Assembly: GCA_944327245.1 (NCBI GenBank)
Contig: CALVHD010000017.1
Span: forward strand, 1 to 39,570
Length of the DNA: 39,570 nt
Origin: Candidatus Gastranaerophilales bacterium
Lineage (GTDB): Bacteria > Cyanobacteriota > Vampirovibrionia > Gastranaerophilales > Gastranaerophilaceae
Direction of reading: 5' to 3'
The position numbers and the translations under genes are program-made. This document shows, piece by piece, positions 17,010 through 23,477 of this stretch. Position 1 is the first letter of the stretch. Every line of letters begins with the position of its first letter. The notes under the pieces were generated by a model that worked only from the letters and a program-made list of their open reading frames with translations, was not told where the DNA came from and searched no databases.

Positions 17010-17465
17010 TCTGATAGACTTAGCGAGAGCGAAAAAGGCATAAGGTGTGTACCGAGAACGTCGAAGCGTTGAGCTTTGACGTTTGAGAAACCGTACCCAA
17101 GTACCGTAAGAATTTGCGCTTGCGCAAATTCCACAGGAACAGAACCTTTTGAAGCTCGAGCATTAGTCTGATAGACTTAGCGAGAGCGAAAAAGGCATAA
17201 GGTGTGTGCCGATCCTTTGAAATTCGAGTCTTACTCCGACGGAGTTAGACGAGAATGAAAAGGCAAAAGGATGTGAGGGCGTGATGTCAAAACGTTGAGT
17301 TTTGACAGACAGCCCAATACTGGACTAAAGTGACGTGGGACGAAGTCCCACAGGAACATACGCAGGCAGGAGCGTTGAGCTTTGACGTTTGAGAAACCGT
17401 ACCCAAGTACCGTAAGAATTTGCGCTTGCGCAAATTCCACAGGAACAGAACCTTTTGAAGCTCGA
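16984..17465. repeat. Structured repeat array, family 1
   Basis: A mosaic of modules. Module R1 is at 16984-17050 and 17141-17207 (67 bases, offset 157), with a truncated third copy at 17447-17465. Module R2 with the start of R1 is at 17066-17159 and 17372-17465 (94 bases, offset 306). Between 17211 and 17356 lies a diverged R1-R2 pair. Each module folds into hairpins, for example AGTCT-GAT-AGACT in R1, ACTCC-GAC-GGAGT in the diverged copy, AATTTGCGC-TTGCGCAAATT in R2 and GTGGGAC-GAA-GTCCCAC in its relative. It overlaps the end of the lyase gene. No gene is supported here; a minus-strand frame at 17231-17491 is made of these repeats. Confidence 0.85.
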
Positions 17466-17491
17466 ATTATAGCGCGGTTGAATTTAAGCAA

Positions 17492-17525
17492 AATAATAGC
17501 CGATGTTAATACATCGGCTATTATT
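17492..17525. terminator. Bidirectional intrinsic terminator
   Basis: A perfect 15-base stem, AATAATAGCCGATGT (17492-17506) and its complement (17511-17525), around a TAAT loop. It lies between the convergent lyase and alcohol dehydrogenase genes and can serve both. Confidence 0.8.
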
Positions 17526-17538
17526 ATATAAATAAATT

Positions 17539-18735
17539 TTATAATGATTTAGCATAAATTTCTTTAACAGATTCTCTTGTTGCCATTGTTGGAGCAATTT
17601 GCAGCAATCCTTCTAAAGATGGAGTTGTATATGTTAATTCAACTAATCTGTCAAGGTCATTTTCGCTGAAGCCTTCATCTTTTAATTTATTAGGAACACC
17701 AACTGATTTTAGCCATTCATAAACCATATCTGAAGCTTCTTTTGCGCTTGTTGTTTCTTTGATTTCAGGTGCAATAGGTTGTAGAATGTGGGCTAGAGTT
17801 TGTTTTTTAGATTCCCAGATATTTTCAATAACTGCAGGTAAAATCATAGCTAAGCCCAAGCCATGGGATAATTCGTGTTTAACGGCTGATAGAGGGTGTT
17901 CCAATGCGTGAGTATAGTGTAATAAGCCGTTATCAAAGCAAACACCGCCAAGCATTGCAGCATAAGCTAGGAAATATCTAGCTTCAAGGTCATCAGGATT
18001 TGCATTAGCTTTTGGAAGATATTTTGCAATCATTGTTGCAACTTCATAAGCTAAGCAAACAGTGTATGGTGAAGCAACTTTGCTTGTAGCTGCTTCAATA
18101 ACGTGATTTAGGGCGTCAATTGAAACATATTTTGTTTGTTTTGGTGATAATTTTGTCATTAATTTAGGGTCATCAATTGCATATGTAGGATAAATGCAAT
18201 CATATGCAATTGCAGGTTTATAATCTTTTTCAACTAAAGTTGCAACGGCAAATCTGTTTGTTTCTGTTCCTGTGCCGTGAGTTAAATTGATTGCAACAAT
18301 TGGAGCTGCTTTTGTGGGTGTAAAAGTAAATTCATAAATATCGTTAGCGTTTTTATCAGGGTATTCTAATAAAATTGCAACTGATTTACCGGCATCTGTT
18401 GGAGAACCTCCGCCTATTGCGATAACAGCTTTTGCACCAAATTCTTTAGCCATTTTGGCTGCTTCATTGATAGCTTCATTTGTGGGGTTTGGTGTAACTT
18501 TATCATAGTTGATGTATCCGATAGAGTTATCTTTCAAAGCTTTTTCAACGTAATCCCAAGCGCCTGTTGCTTTATAAGCGTTTCTGCCTGACATAACTAT
18601 TACTTTATCAATACCTTTAGATTTTAGGTCAGCTGCAATATCATTTATTTTTTTAATTGCGCCAACACCAAAATAAACACAGGTTCTAGTTCTGATTTCT
18701 TTAATTTCATTTATGTTAATGTCTTTTTCCCACAT
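17539..18735 (-). CDS. Iron-containing alcohol dehydrogenase
   Basis: A 398-residue group III dehydrogenase. The NAD(P) region has AIGGGSPTDAGKSVA. The metal site follows with NLTHGTGTETNRFAV, SIDALNHVIEAATS, LLHYTHALEHPLSAV and KHELSHGLGLAMILP, which supply the Asp/His ligands expected in the family. It reduces aldehydes to alcohols with NAD(P)H in fermentation. Butanol, 1,3-propanediol and lactaldehyde dehydrogenases all look alike at this level, so the substrate is open. The gene is alone on its strand and ends at a bidirectional terminator. Its upstream side carries a long block of structured repeats. Confidence 0.92.
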   Translation of the reverse strand: MWEKDININEIKEIRTRTCVYFGVGAIKKINDIAADLKSKGIDKVIVMSGRNAYKATGAWDYVEKALKDNSIGYINYDKVTPNPTNEAINEAAKMAKEFGAKAVIAIGGGSPTDAGKSVAILLEYPDKNANDIYEFTFTPTKAAPIVAINLTHGTGTETNRFAVATLVEKDYKPAIAYDCIYPTYAIDDPKLMTKLSPKQTKYVSIDALNHVIEAATSKVASPYTVCLAYEVATMIAKYLPKANANPDDLEARYFLAYAAMLGGVCFDNGLLHYTHALEHPLSAVKHELSHGLGLAMILPAVIENIWESKKQTLAHILQPIAPEIKETTSAKEASDMVYEWLKSVGVPNKLKDEGFSENDLDRLVELTYTTPSLEGLLQIAPTMATRESVKEIYAKSL

Positions 18736-18830
18736 AATGAAAACTCCTTTCTAAAAATATCATTACGCTTTTATTTTATCACGTTTTTCAAAAAAGAGAA
18801 AAAAAATTCTTTAAAATCCTTTTATGGAGC

Positions 18831-18939
18831 GGATTTTGACTAGCACGTAACGAAGTGAGTGCGCCTGTTTGAGTAATTTTATGGAGTGTCTGGGCGAAGC
18901 CCAAAAGCGGAATACTAAAATTACGAGTTGTCAAAATCC
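18831..18939 (+). repeat. Structured repeat, family 2, copy a
   Basis: Ends GGATTTTGAC and GTCAAAATCC pair; inside them GTAATTTTA pairs with TAAAATTAC, and TGGGC-GAA-GCCCA forms the tip. A variable side hairpin (GCACGTAACGAAGTGAGTGC) lies in the 5' half. The unit is 109 bases. Confidence 0.85.
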
Positions 18940-18947
18940 AAGACAGC

Positions 18948-19070
18948 GGATTTTGACTAGGGCGGAACAGAGCTTTAGCTCGTTGTGAGCCCGTATGTTT
19001 GAGTAATTTTATGGAGTGTCTGGGCGAAGCCCAAAAAACGGAATACTAAAATTACGAGTTGTCAAAATCC
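18948..19070 (+). repeat. Structured repeat, family 2, copy b
   Basis: Same outer stem as copy a. The side hairpin is instead GGGC...GAGCTTTAGCTC...GCCC, making the unit 123 bases, as in the island copies. It is joined to copy a by AAGACAGC. Confidence 0.85.
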
Positions 19071-19078
19071 AAGACAGC

Positions 19079-19174
19079 GGATTTTGACTAGCACGTAACG
19101 AAGTGAGTGCGCCTGTTTGAGTAATTTTATGGAGTGTCTGGGCGAAGCCCAAAAAGCGAAGTATTAAAATTAAT
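19079..19174 (+). repeat. Structured repeat, family 2, copy c, 5' part
   Basis: Matches copy a up to the inner TAAAATTA arm, then breaks off. The missing 3' part reappears at 19366-19400, so the unit is interrupted. Confidence 0.75.
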
Positions 19175-19192
19175 TAATGTTTTTACATAATT

Positions 19193-19249
19193 GTTCACTT
19201 TTCTTCTTTTTTCTCTCAAACGGCGAAATGAAAAAGAAGAAAAGTGAAC
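19193..19249. repeat. Perfect 19-base inverted repeat inside an interrupted unit
   Basis: GTTCACTTTTCTTCTTTTT at 19193-19211 is the exact complement of 19231-19249, with a 19-base loop. It sits in the segment that splits repeat copy c. Confidence 0.85.
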
Positions 19250-19365
19250 CGAAAAGAAGAAAACTTCCGCCTGCCTCATAATTATCGGGCTTCGCCCAAG
19301 TTATATATGTTTTGCTAAAGCAAAACTTTTTAGGGGTAATAGGCTAATTTATATTAGTAAATTAG

Positions 19366-19400
19366 AAGCGGAATTCTAAAATTACGAGTTGTCAAAATCC
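19366..19400 (+). repeat. Structured repeat, family 2, 3' part
   Basis: Carries GCGGAATTCTAAAATTACG and the closing GTCAAAATCC arm. It probably completes the copy begun at 19079. Confidence 0.75.
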
Positions 19401-19420
19401 AAGACGGCGGATTTTGCAAG

Positions 19421-19447
19421 AAAAATATTTTATTTTAAAATATTTTT
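19421..19447 (+). promoter_or_regulatory. 12-base palindrome abutting the ylxR start codon
   Basis: AAAAATATTTTA (19421-19432), loop TTT, TAAAATATTTTT (19436-19447). The arm ends immediately before ATG 19448, and no Shine-Dalgarno sequence is visible. Confidence 0.45.
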
Positions 19448-19705
19448 ATGAAAGAAATTTTAAGAAAATGTCAAGCTTGTCTTGAATTGAAAGATAGAGC
19501 ACAAATGATTAAAATAACAAAATTACCTGATGGCACTTTGAAAGTTAATCCATCATCAAAAGAACTGGGCAGAAGTGTTTATGTGTGCAAAAATCCTGAT
19601 TGCGTGAATATCTTTATTAAAAAGAAAAAATTAAAAACTGCTCTTCGATACTCAAATATGGATGAAATTTTAAAAACTGAAGAAAAAATAAAAAGCCTGC
19701 TATAA
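19448..19705 (+). CDS. ylxR: YlxR (DUF448) RNA-binding family protein
   Basis: An 85-residue protein of the YlxR family. It starts with the family pattern RKCQACLELKDRAQMIKI (usually R.C..C...K....LIRI) and later has GRSVYVCKNPDCVN. Family structures bind RNA, and some members affect RNase P or transcription. In many bacteria it sits between nusA and infB; here it stands apart, flanked by repeats and by HU. The codon for its last residue and the stop lie within the following terminator hairpin. Confidence 0.85.
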   Translation: MKEILRKCQACLELKDRAQMIKITKLPDGTLKVNPSSKELGRSVYVCKNPDCVNIFIKKKKLKTALRYSNMDEILKTEEKIKSLL

Positions 19706-19718
19706 TAGCAGGCTTTTT
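19690..19718. terminator. Bidirectional terminator overlapping the ylxR stop
   Basis: AAAAAGCCTGCTA and TAGCAGGCTTTTT pair around TAA, which is the ylxR stop codon itself (19703-19705). T runs on both sides suit both ylxR and the convergent HU gene. Confidence 0.9.
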
Positions 19719-19735
19719 AAAAACTCATTTAAGAA

Positions 19736-20008
19736 CTATTTTACTAATTCTTTGAATTTTTTACCAGCAGAAAAAGCAGGAACTGTTTTAGCGGCAATTT
19801 TAATTTCTTTACCTGTTTGAGGGTTTCTGCCAACTCTTGCAGCTCTTTTTCTAGCTTCAAAAGTACCAAAACCAACTAAAGTAACTTTTTTGCCTTTAGC
19901 AACTGTTTTTTGAATAGTTTCAATAGTTGCACCTAAGATTTCAGCTGTGTCTTTTTGTGATAATTTGGCACTAGCAGCAACTGCTTTAACTAATTCTTCT
20001 TTGTTCAT
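19736..20008 (-). CDS. hup: HU-family DNA-binding protein
   Basis: A 90-residue histone-like protein. It begins MNKEELVKAVAA and has GFGTFEARKRAARVGRNPQTG, the HU/IHF signature with the DNA-intercalating arm (RNPQTG). It ends AFSAGKKFKELVK. It binds and bends DNA as a dimer without strong sequence preference. A strong promoter and an AAGGAG ribosome site precede it, as expected for an abundant protein. Confidence 0.96.
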   Translation of the reverse strand: MNKEELVKAVAASAKLSQKDTAEILGATIETIQKTVAKGKKVTLVGFGTFEARKRAARVGRNPQTGKEIKIAAKTVPAFSAGKKFKELVK

Positions 20009-20037
20009 ATCTAACTCCTTTTTAATAACACCCCTCT

Positions 20038-20065
20038 ATTATACACATTTATTGAACTTTGGCAA
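20038..20065 (-). promoter_or_regulatory. Promoter of the HU gene
   Basis: On the minus strand, TTGCCA (20060-20065), a 16-base spacer and TATAAT (20038-20043) give a near-consensus sigma-70 promoter about 30 bases upstream of the HU start. A lone TTATACACA, which fits a DnaA box, overlaps the -10 region at 20039-20047. Confidence 0.75.
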
Positions 20066-20091
20066 GGGTTTAACACTATAAATTAATAGAA

Positions 20092-20997
20092 TTAATCATT
20101 TTTAAATTTAATTTGAGAAAAATTAATGTCTTTATAAAAATAATTCAAAATTTGTCTTGCGCTAAATCCTCTATTAGCAAGGTTATTGGCGCCATATTGG
20201 CTCATGCCTACACCATGACCATTTTTTTTAATTCCTTTATCAAAACCATCAACTGATTGAATATATGGTAAATCATGATTCCAAACTTTTCCTGCTGAGT
20301 TTGTTTTTCCTCCTGATGAGGCATGGTAGTATGCCGGAATGATTTTGTTATCGTAAGTTAAAACTTCGCCTCTTGTGGATAATACTGCATGGGTTGTTTG
20401 GGGAGTTTCGCTGCTTGCTCCCCCATAGGCTTGGTCTTGGGGGGTATCTTTTAAATCATAGCCGTGTGAACCTCTTTTATTAAGGTTAGCTAAAGCGTAG
20501 CTTCTTGCAGCAATTGCCTGCGCCCTGTGGGCTTCATAGTTCCACTTTGAAGGCATTTCAGACGGCACTACTCCCATTAAATATTCTTCTAGGGGCAGCG
20601 AGTTAACAATGGTTAAAGCACCATTTATGTTGTAAATAATTATATCGCCTCTATACCATTTTTTCTTTGTAGCTAAAAAACCTTTACTTTGCGGATTTTG
20701 GATAAATAATGCGTTTGTGGAGCAATCGTAGTATCTTCCTTTGACTTTAACAGCTATGGAATTGCCGTATGCTTTAATTGAATAAGGGAAAAAAGAACGA
20801 GAAATAAAAAGCAACTTTCCTGTATGGGCATCTGAAAATGTTGCATTTTGAGAGCTGCCTATATATGTTTTTTTAACGCCCTCATTTAATCCTATCCTGA
20901 TTGCGAATGCTTTTTGTGAATTAAAGAGCATTAGGCATGATATAAAAAATAAACTCAATAGTTTAGCTATGTTCAAATTATATTTTTTCATATTCAT
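20092..20997 (-). CDS. SpoIID/LytB-domain exported protein
   Basis: About 301 residues from the chosen start, with a signal peptide (MNMKKYNLNIAK, hydrophobic LLSLFFISCLMLF, then KAFA). The SpoIID/LytB domain shows VVPSEMPSKWNYEAHRAQAI, ARSYAL, YYHASSGGKTNSAGKVW and GHGVGMSQYGANNLA. Related proteins are lytic transglycosylases acting on denuded glycan strands or amidase enhancers, outside the membrane. Many non-sporulating bacteria carry this domain, so it is not proof of sporulation. A start at 21033 would add 12 residues and weaken the signal peptide; neither start has a clear ribosome site. Confidence 0.85.
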   Translation of the reverse strand: MNMKKYNLNIAKLLSLFFISCLMLFNSQKAFAIRIGLNEGVKKTYIGSSQNATFSDAHTGKLLFISRSFFPYSIKAYGNSIAVKVKGRYYDCSTNALFIQNPQSKGFLATKKKWYRGDIIIYNINGALTIVNSLPLEEYLMGVVPSEMPSKWNYEAHRAQAIAARSYALANLNKRGSHGYDLKDTPQDQAYGGASSETPQTTHAVLSTRGEVLTYDNKIIPAYYHASSGGKTNSAGKVWNHDLPYIQSVDGFDKGIKKNGHGVGMSQYGANNLANRGFSARQILNYFYKDINFSQIKFKND

Positions 20998-21151
20998 AAC
21001 AATTGTTTTTACAAGTAGAATATTAAAAACCATCTAGTTAATCAAGATTTTAGCACAGTAATGTAAACTTGTGTATATTGTCTTATATCGTGCGTTATTC
21101 TAATGAAAAGTGTTAATTGCTTAATTAAAATATAATTATGAATGGTGTATT

Positions 21152-21376
21152 ATGAAAAGAATTTATACGATAGATGATGCTGAAGAATTAAAAGTTAAAG
21201 AATATATAAATAACTATATAAAAGAGCTTCAAAGGCATTTTGATGTTTCAGACAGACGCATGCGGGCAATATTATATAGTGTTTATAAAGACAGTGTTCC
21301 TGTTAGTTTTGTAAAAAATTTCGTTTATATGTTAAAATCCGAATATGAAAAATTGAAATTCAAAAGGAAATATTAA
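21152..21376 (+). CDS. Small protein of unknown function upstream of the MBL gene
   Basis: A 74-residue basic, helical protein I do not recognise (KEYINNYIKELQRHFDVSDRRM, then FVYMLKSEYEKLKFKRKY). It has no signal peptide, membrane segment or metal motif. Its stop overlaps the start of the hydrolase gene (TAATG), which supports real, coupled translation. No good Shine-Dalgarno sequence precedes it; a TATAAT lies near 21130. Confidence 0.65.
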   Translation: MKRIYTIDDAEELKVKEYINNYIKELQRHFDVSDRRMRAILYSVYKDSVPVSFVKNFVYMLKSEYEKLKFKRKY

Positions 21377-22011
21377 TGAAAATTTTAGCATATCCAAACG
21401 GAATATTCGGTGCAACAACATATTTAGCCTATGATGAAAAATCTCTTGAAGGTGTTATTGTTGATTGTACCTCTTCGGTTGATGAAATTGAAAAAGAAAT
21501 AAAAAATAAAAAAATTAAATTAAAATATATTTTAATAACCCATGGGCATTTTGACCATGTTTATTGTGTTGCAAAAATGAAAGAAAAATTTCAATCAGCA
21601 CTTGTTATGATGAATAAAGATGATTTACCCTTGTTAAATCAAGTACCCTTGCAATGTTCTATGGCCGGAATAGATGAGATTAAAGTTCCTTGCATAGACG
21701 GTTTATTGGATGAAAACACTAAAAATTTGACTTTAGGAAATACGGAAATAAAAATTATTCACACAAAAGGTCATTCAAAGGGCGGGGTATGTTATTTAAT
21801 TAATGATGTTTTATTTTCGGGCGATACTTTATTTAGGGCTTCAATAGGAAGATGTGACCTTTTTGGCGGAGATTACAAGGAAATCGAAGATAGCATTAAA
21901 AATAAATTATTTGTTTTGGATGAAAACATAACTGTTTATCCAGGACACGGCGATAAAACAACAATAGGTTATGAAAAAAAATATAATCCTTATTTTGGTT
22001 CAAATTATTAA
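21376..22011 (+). CDS. MBL-fold metal-dependent hydrolase (glyoxalase II-like)
   Basis: A 211-residue metallo-beta-lactamase-fold enzyme. It has THGHFDH (H56, H58, D60, H61), a third histidine in HTKGHSKGGV, the bridging aspartate in FSGDTLFRASIGRCDLFGG, and the last histidine in VYPGHGDKTTIGYE. This set binds two metals and is typical of the YcbL/glyoxalase II-like group. It hydrolyses thioesters such as S-lactoylglutathione or related compounds; the substrate here is not determined. It is coupled to the small gene upstream and overlaps the convergent kinase-like gene by 4 bases. Confidence 0.9.
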   Translation: MKILAYPNGIFGATTYLAYDEKSLEGVIVDCTSSVDEIEKEIKNKKIKLKYILITHGHFDHVYCVAKMKEKFQSALVMMNKDDLPLLNQVPLQCSMAGIDEIKVPCIDGLLDENTKNLTLGNTEIKIIHTKGHSKGGVCYLINDVLFSGDTLFRASIGRCDLFGGDYKEIEDSIKNKLFVLDENITVYPGHGDKTTIGYEKKYNPYFGSNY

Positions 22012-22760
22012 CTTTTTTTCAATGTAAAACCAAAAACTGTGGAGTTATTTTTTTGTGATTTAGCTATTATTTCCCATTTGTGGGCATTGATTAATTTTGA
22101 AGCAATGTTTAAATTAAGGCTCATGCCCAGTTGGTTAAAATCACAAAGATTTTTCTTGTCTTCAAAAAGACTTTTTAGTTTTTCTTGGGTCATATAAATT
22201 GATTTATTTTTAGTTAAAAAAGAAATATTATTTTTATCTTCTTTAATTCTGATTTCAATATCAGAGTTTTCAAAACCGCAAAAAATTGCACCCGATAATA
22301 TATTGTATATTATTTTTTGGGTTAGTTTTCGATCTGCTTGAATTTTTATGTTTTTGTTGGCTTTGATATTAATTTTTTGACCTTTATCTTGGGCAAAATA
22401 TTTTATTTTTTCGCAACACTCATAAACTTCTTTTAGTAGATTTATTTTTTCTATGTTAAAAACAGGTCTTTCGTTTTCATATCTTGCCATAAAAATAGCG
22501 TTTGAAATAACTTCCAATAAAAAATCGCTGGATTTAATTATTTCTTCAAGCATTTCTTTCTGAGAAATATTAAGTTCACCAAAATGATTTTGGCATAAGA
22601 GTTTGAGGGTTTGATTTTGTGCCAAAAGAGGAGTTTTAATATCATGGGTTAAAATACAGGTGTATTTATTTCTAAGATTTTTTAATTTTGTTTCGTATTT
22701 GTTTTTTATTTTTTTGAATTTTTGTTTTATTTTTTTTAATGATTTTTTCTTGTGAAACAC
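22008..22760 (-). CDS. Soluble histidine-kinase-like protein with degenerate ATP site
   Basis: A 250-residue protein without a membrane segment. A lysine-rich coiled coil (residues 4-32) leads to an H box, CILTHDIKTPLL (H39), with a HisKA helix pair after it. The catalytic domain is recognisable but eroded. The N box reads KIIYNILSGAI (the second N is lost), the G1 box DxGxG is replaced by TKNKSIY, and the G2 box by FNQLGMSLNLNIASKLINAH. ATP binding is therefore doubtful; phosphatase or scaffold roles are possible. It lies 8 bases after the response regulator gene and presumably works with it. Confidence 0.75.
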   Translation of the reverse strand: MFHKKKSLKKIKQKFKKIKNKYETKLKNLRNKYTCILTHDIKTPLLAQNQTLKLLCQNHFGELNISQKEMLEEIIKSSDFLLEVISNAIFMARYENERPVFNIEKINLLKEVYECCEKIKYFAQDKGQKINIKANKNIKIQADRKLTQKIIYNILSGAIFCGFENSDIEIRIKEDKNNISFLTKNKSIYMTQEKLKSLFEDKKNLCDFNQLGMSLNLNIASKLINAHKWEIIAKSQKNNSTVFGFTLKKS

Positions 22761-22768
22761 TCTGCCTC

Positions 22769-23428
22769 CTAAAACAGCCCTGTTCTTAGTGCTTTAACTA
22801 CAGCTTGAACCCTGTCTTGCACATTAAGTTTTTCTAATATATTTCCCACATGGGCTTTTATTGTATTGATTGAAACAGCCATTTTAGCTGCAATTTGTGT
22901 GTTGGTGTATCCTTCGATTAAATATTTTAAAACTTGAATTTCTCTCGATGTGAGGCTGTTTATAAATTTTTTATTTTCTAAGAAATTTTCAAGATAAATT
23001 GTTTCAGGCATGGGCATGTTTAAAAAAGCTTTTTGCAATAGTTTTAAATCAATATAAAATTTATTGTTTACTGCCATTTGTATGGTTTTTTTAATGTCCG
23101 TATTGTAGTTTTTTAGAATAAAGCCATCAATTCCATATGTTAAAAATGTTAAAAGCCTTTCATCTCTTAAATTTGAGGTGCCTATGATTACCTTTGTTTG
23201 GGGGTAATCTTTTTTCAATCTTTTAATTGCATTAGCGTCAATTTGATTTAAAAGTTCAATATCAATTAAAATCACGTCTGCCTCTTTTTTCTTCATATGT
23301 TTTAGGCAGTCTTGAGGGTTTGAAAGCTCGGCAAGTATTTCAAATGAATTATCGGTTGTAAAATATAACCTTTGTGAAATTCTGGTGAGCAGGTAATCAT
23401 CAACCAGATATAACGTAATAGGTTTCAT
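22769..23428 (-). CDS. NarL/FixJ-type response regulator
   Basis: A 219-residue two-domain regulator. The receiver has the acidic pair D10-D11, phospho-acceptor D56 (VILIDIELL), T84/S85 (IIGTSN) and K106 (FILKNY), all intact. The C-terminal LuxR-type helix-turn-helix is LTSREIQVLKYLIEGYTNTQ and following, to VSINTIKAHVGNILEKLNV. It should bind DNA when phosphorylated. It shares an operon with the degenerate kinase and follows the TPR gene by 49 bases, so tmk-TPR-regulator-kinase may be one transcript. Confidence 0.9.
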   Translation of the reverse strand: MKPITLYLVDDYLLTRISQRLYFTTDNSFEILAELSNPQDCLKHMKKKEADVILIDIELLNQIDANAIKRLKKDYPQTKVIIGTSNLRDERLLTFLTYGIDGFILKNYNTDIKKTIQMAVNNKFYIDLKLLQKAFLNMPMPETIYLENFLENKKFINSLTSREIQVLKYLIEGYTNTQIAAKMAVSINTIKAHVGNILEKLNVQDRVQAVVKALRTGLF

Positions 23429-23477
23429 TTCAGCATTAATTCCTATTTCCCTAACAAGGCTATGATATTAAACAACT

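Larger units (their letters stand above)
18736..19447. other. Intergenic block of structured repeats before ylxR
   Basis: About 710 bases without a supported gene. It holds three family-2 repeat units, the last split by an inserted segment with a 19-base perfect hairpin (19193-19249). Smaller hairpins follow (GGGC-TTC-GCCC near 19287; GTTTTGC-TAAA-GCAAAAC at about 19309-19326), then a palindrome directly before the ylxR start. Confidence 0.7.

Noticed and set aside
17231-17491. Minus-strand open frame of 86 codons over the repeats
   Set aside because: It consists of family-1 repeat sequence with hairpins and has no homology-like pattern; the repeat structure explains the absence of stops.
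18831-19400. Integron attC cassette sites
   Set aside because: The units are palindromic but lack the RYYYAAC/GTTRRRY core pair, and no integron integrase or cassette genes are present.
20039-20047. TTATACACA, a possible DnaA box near HU
   Set aside because: A single site in AT-rich DNA that overlaps a -10 box; no cluster of boxes, so no support for an origin here.
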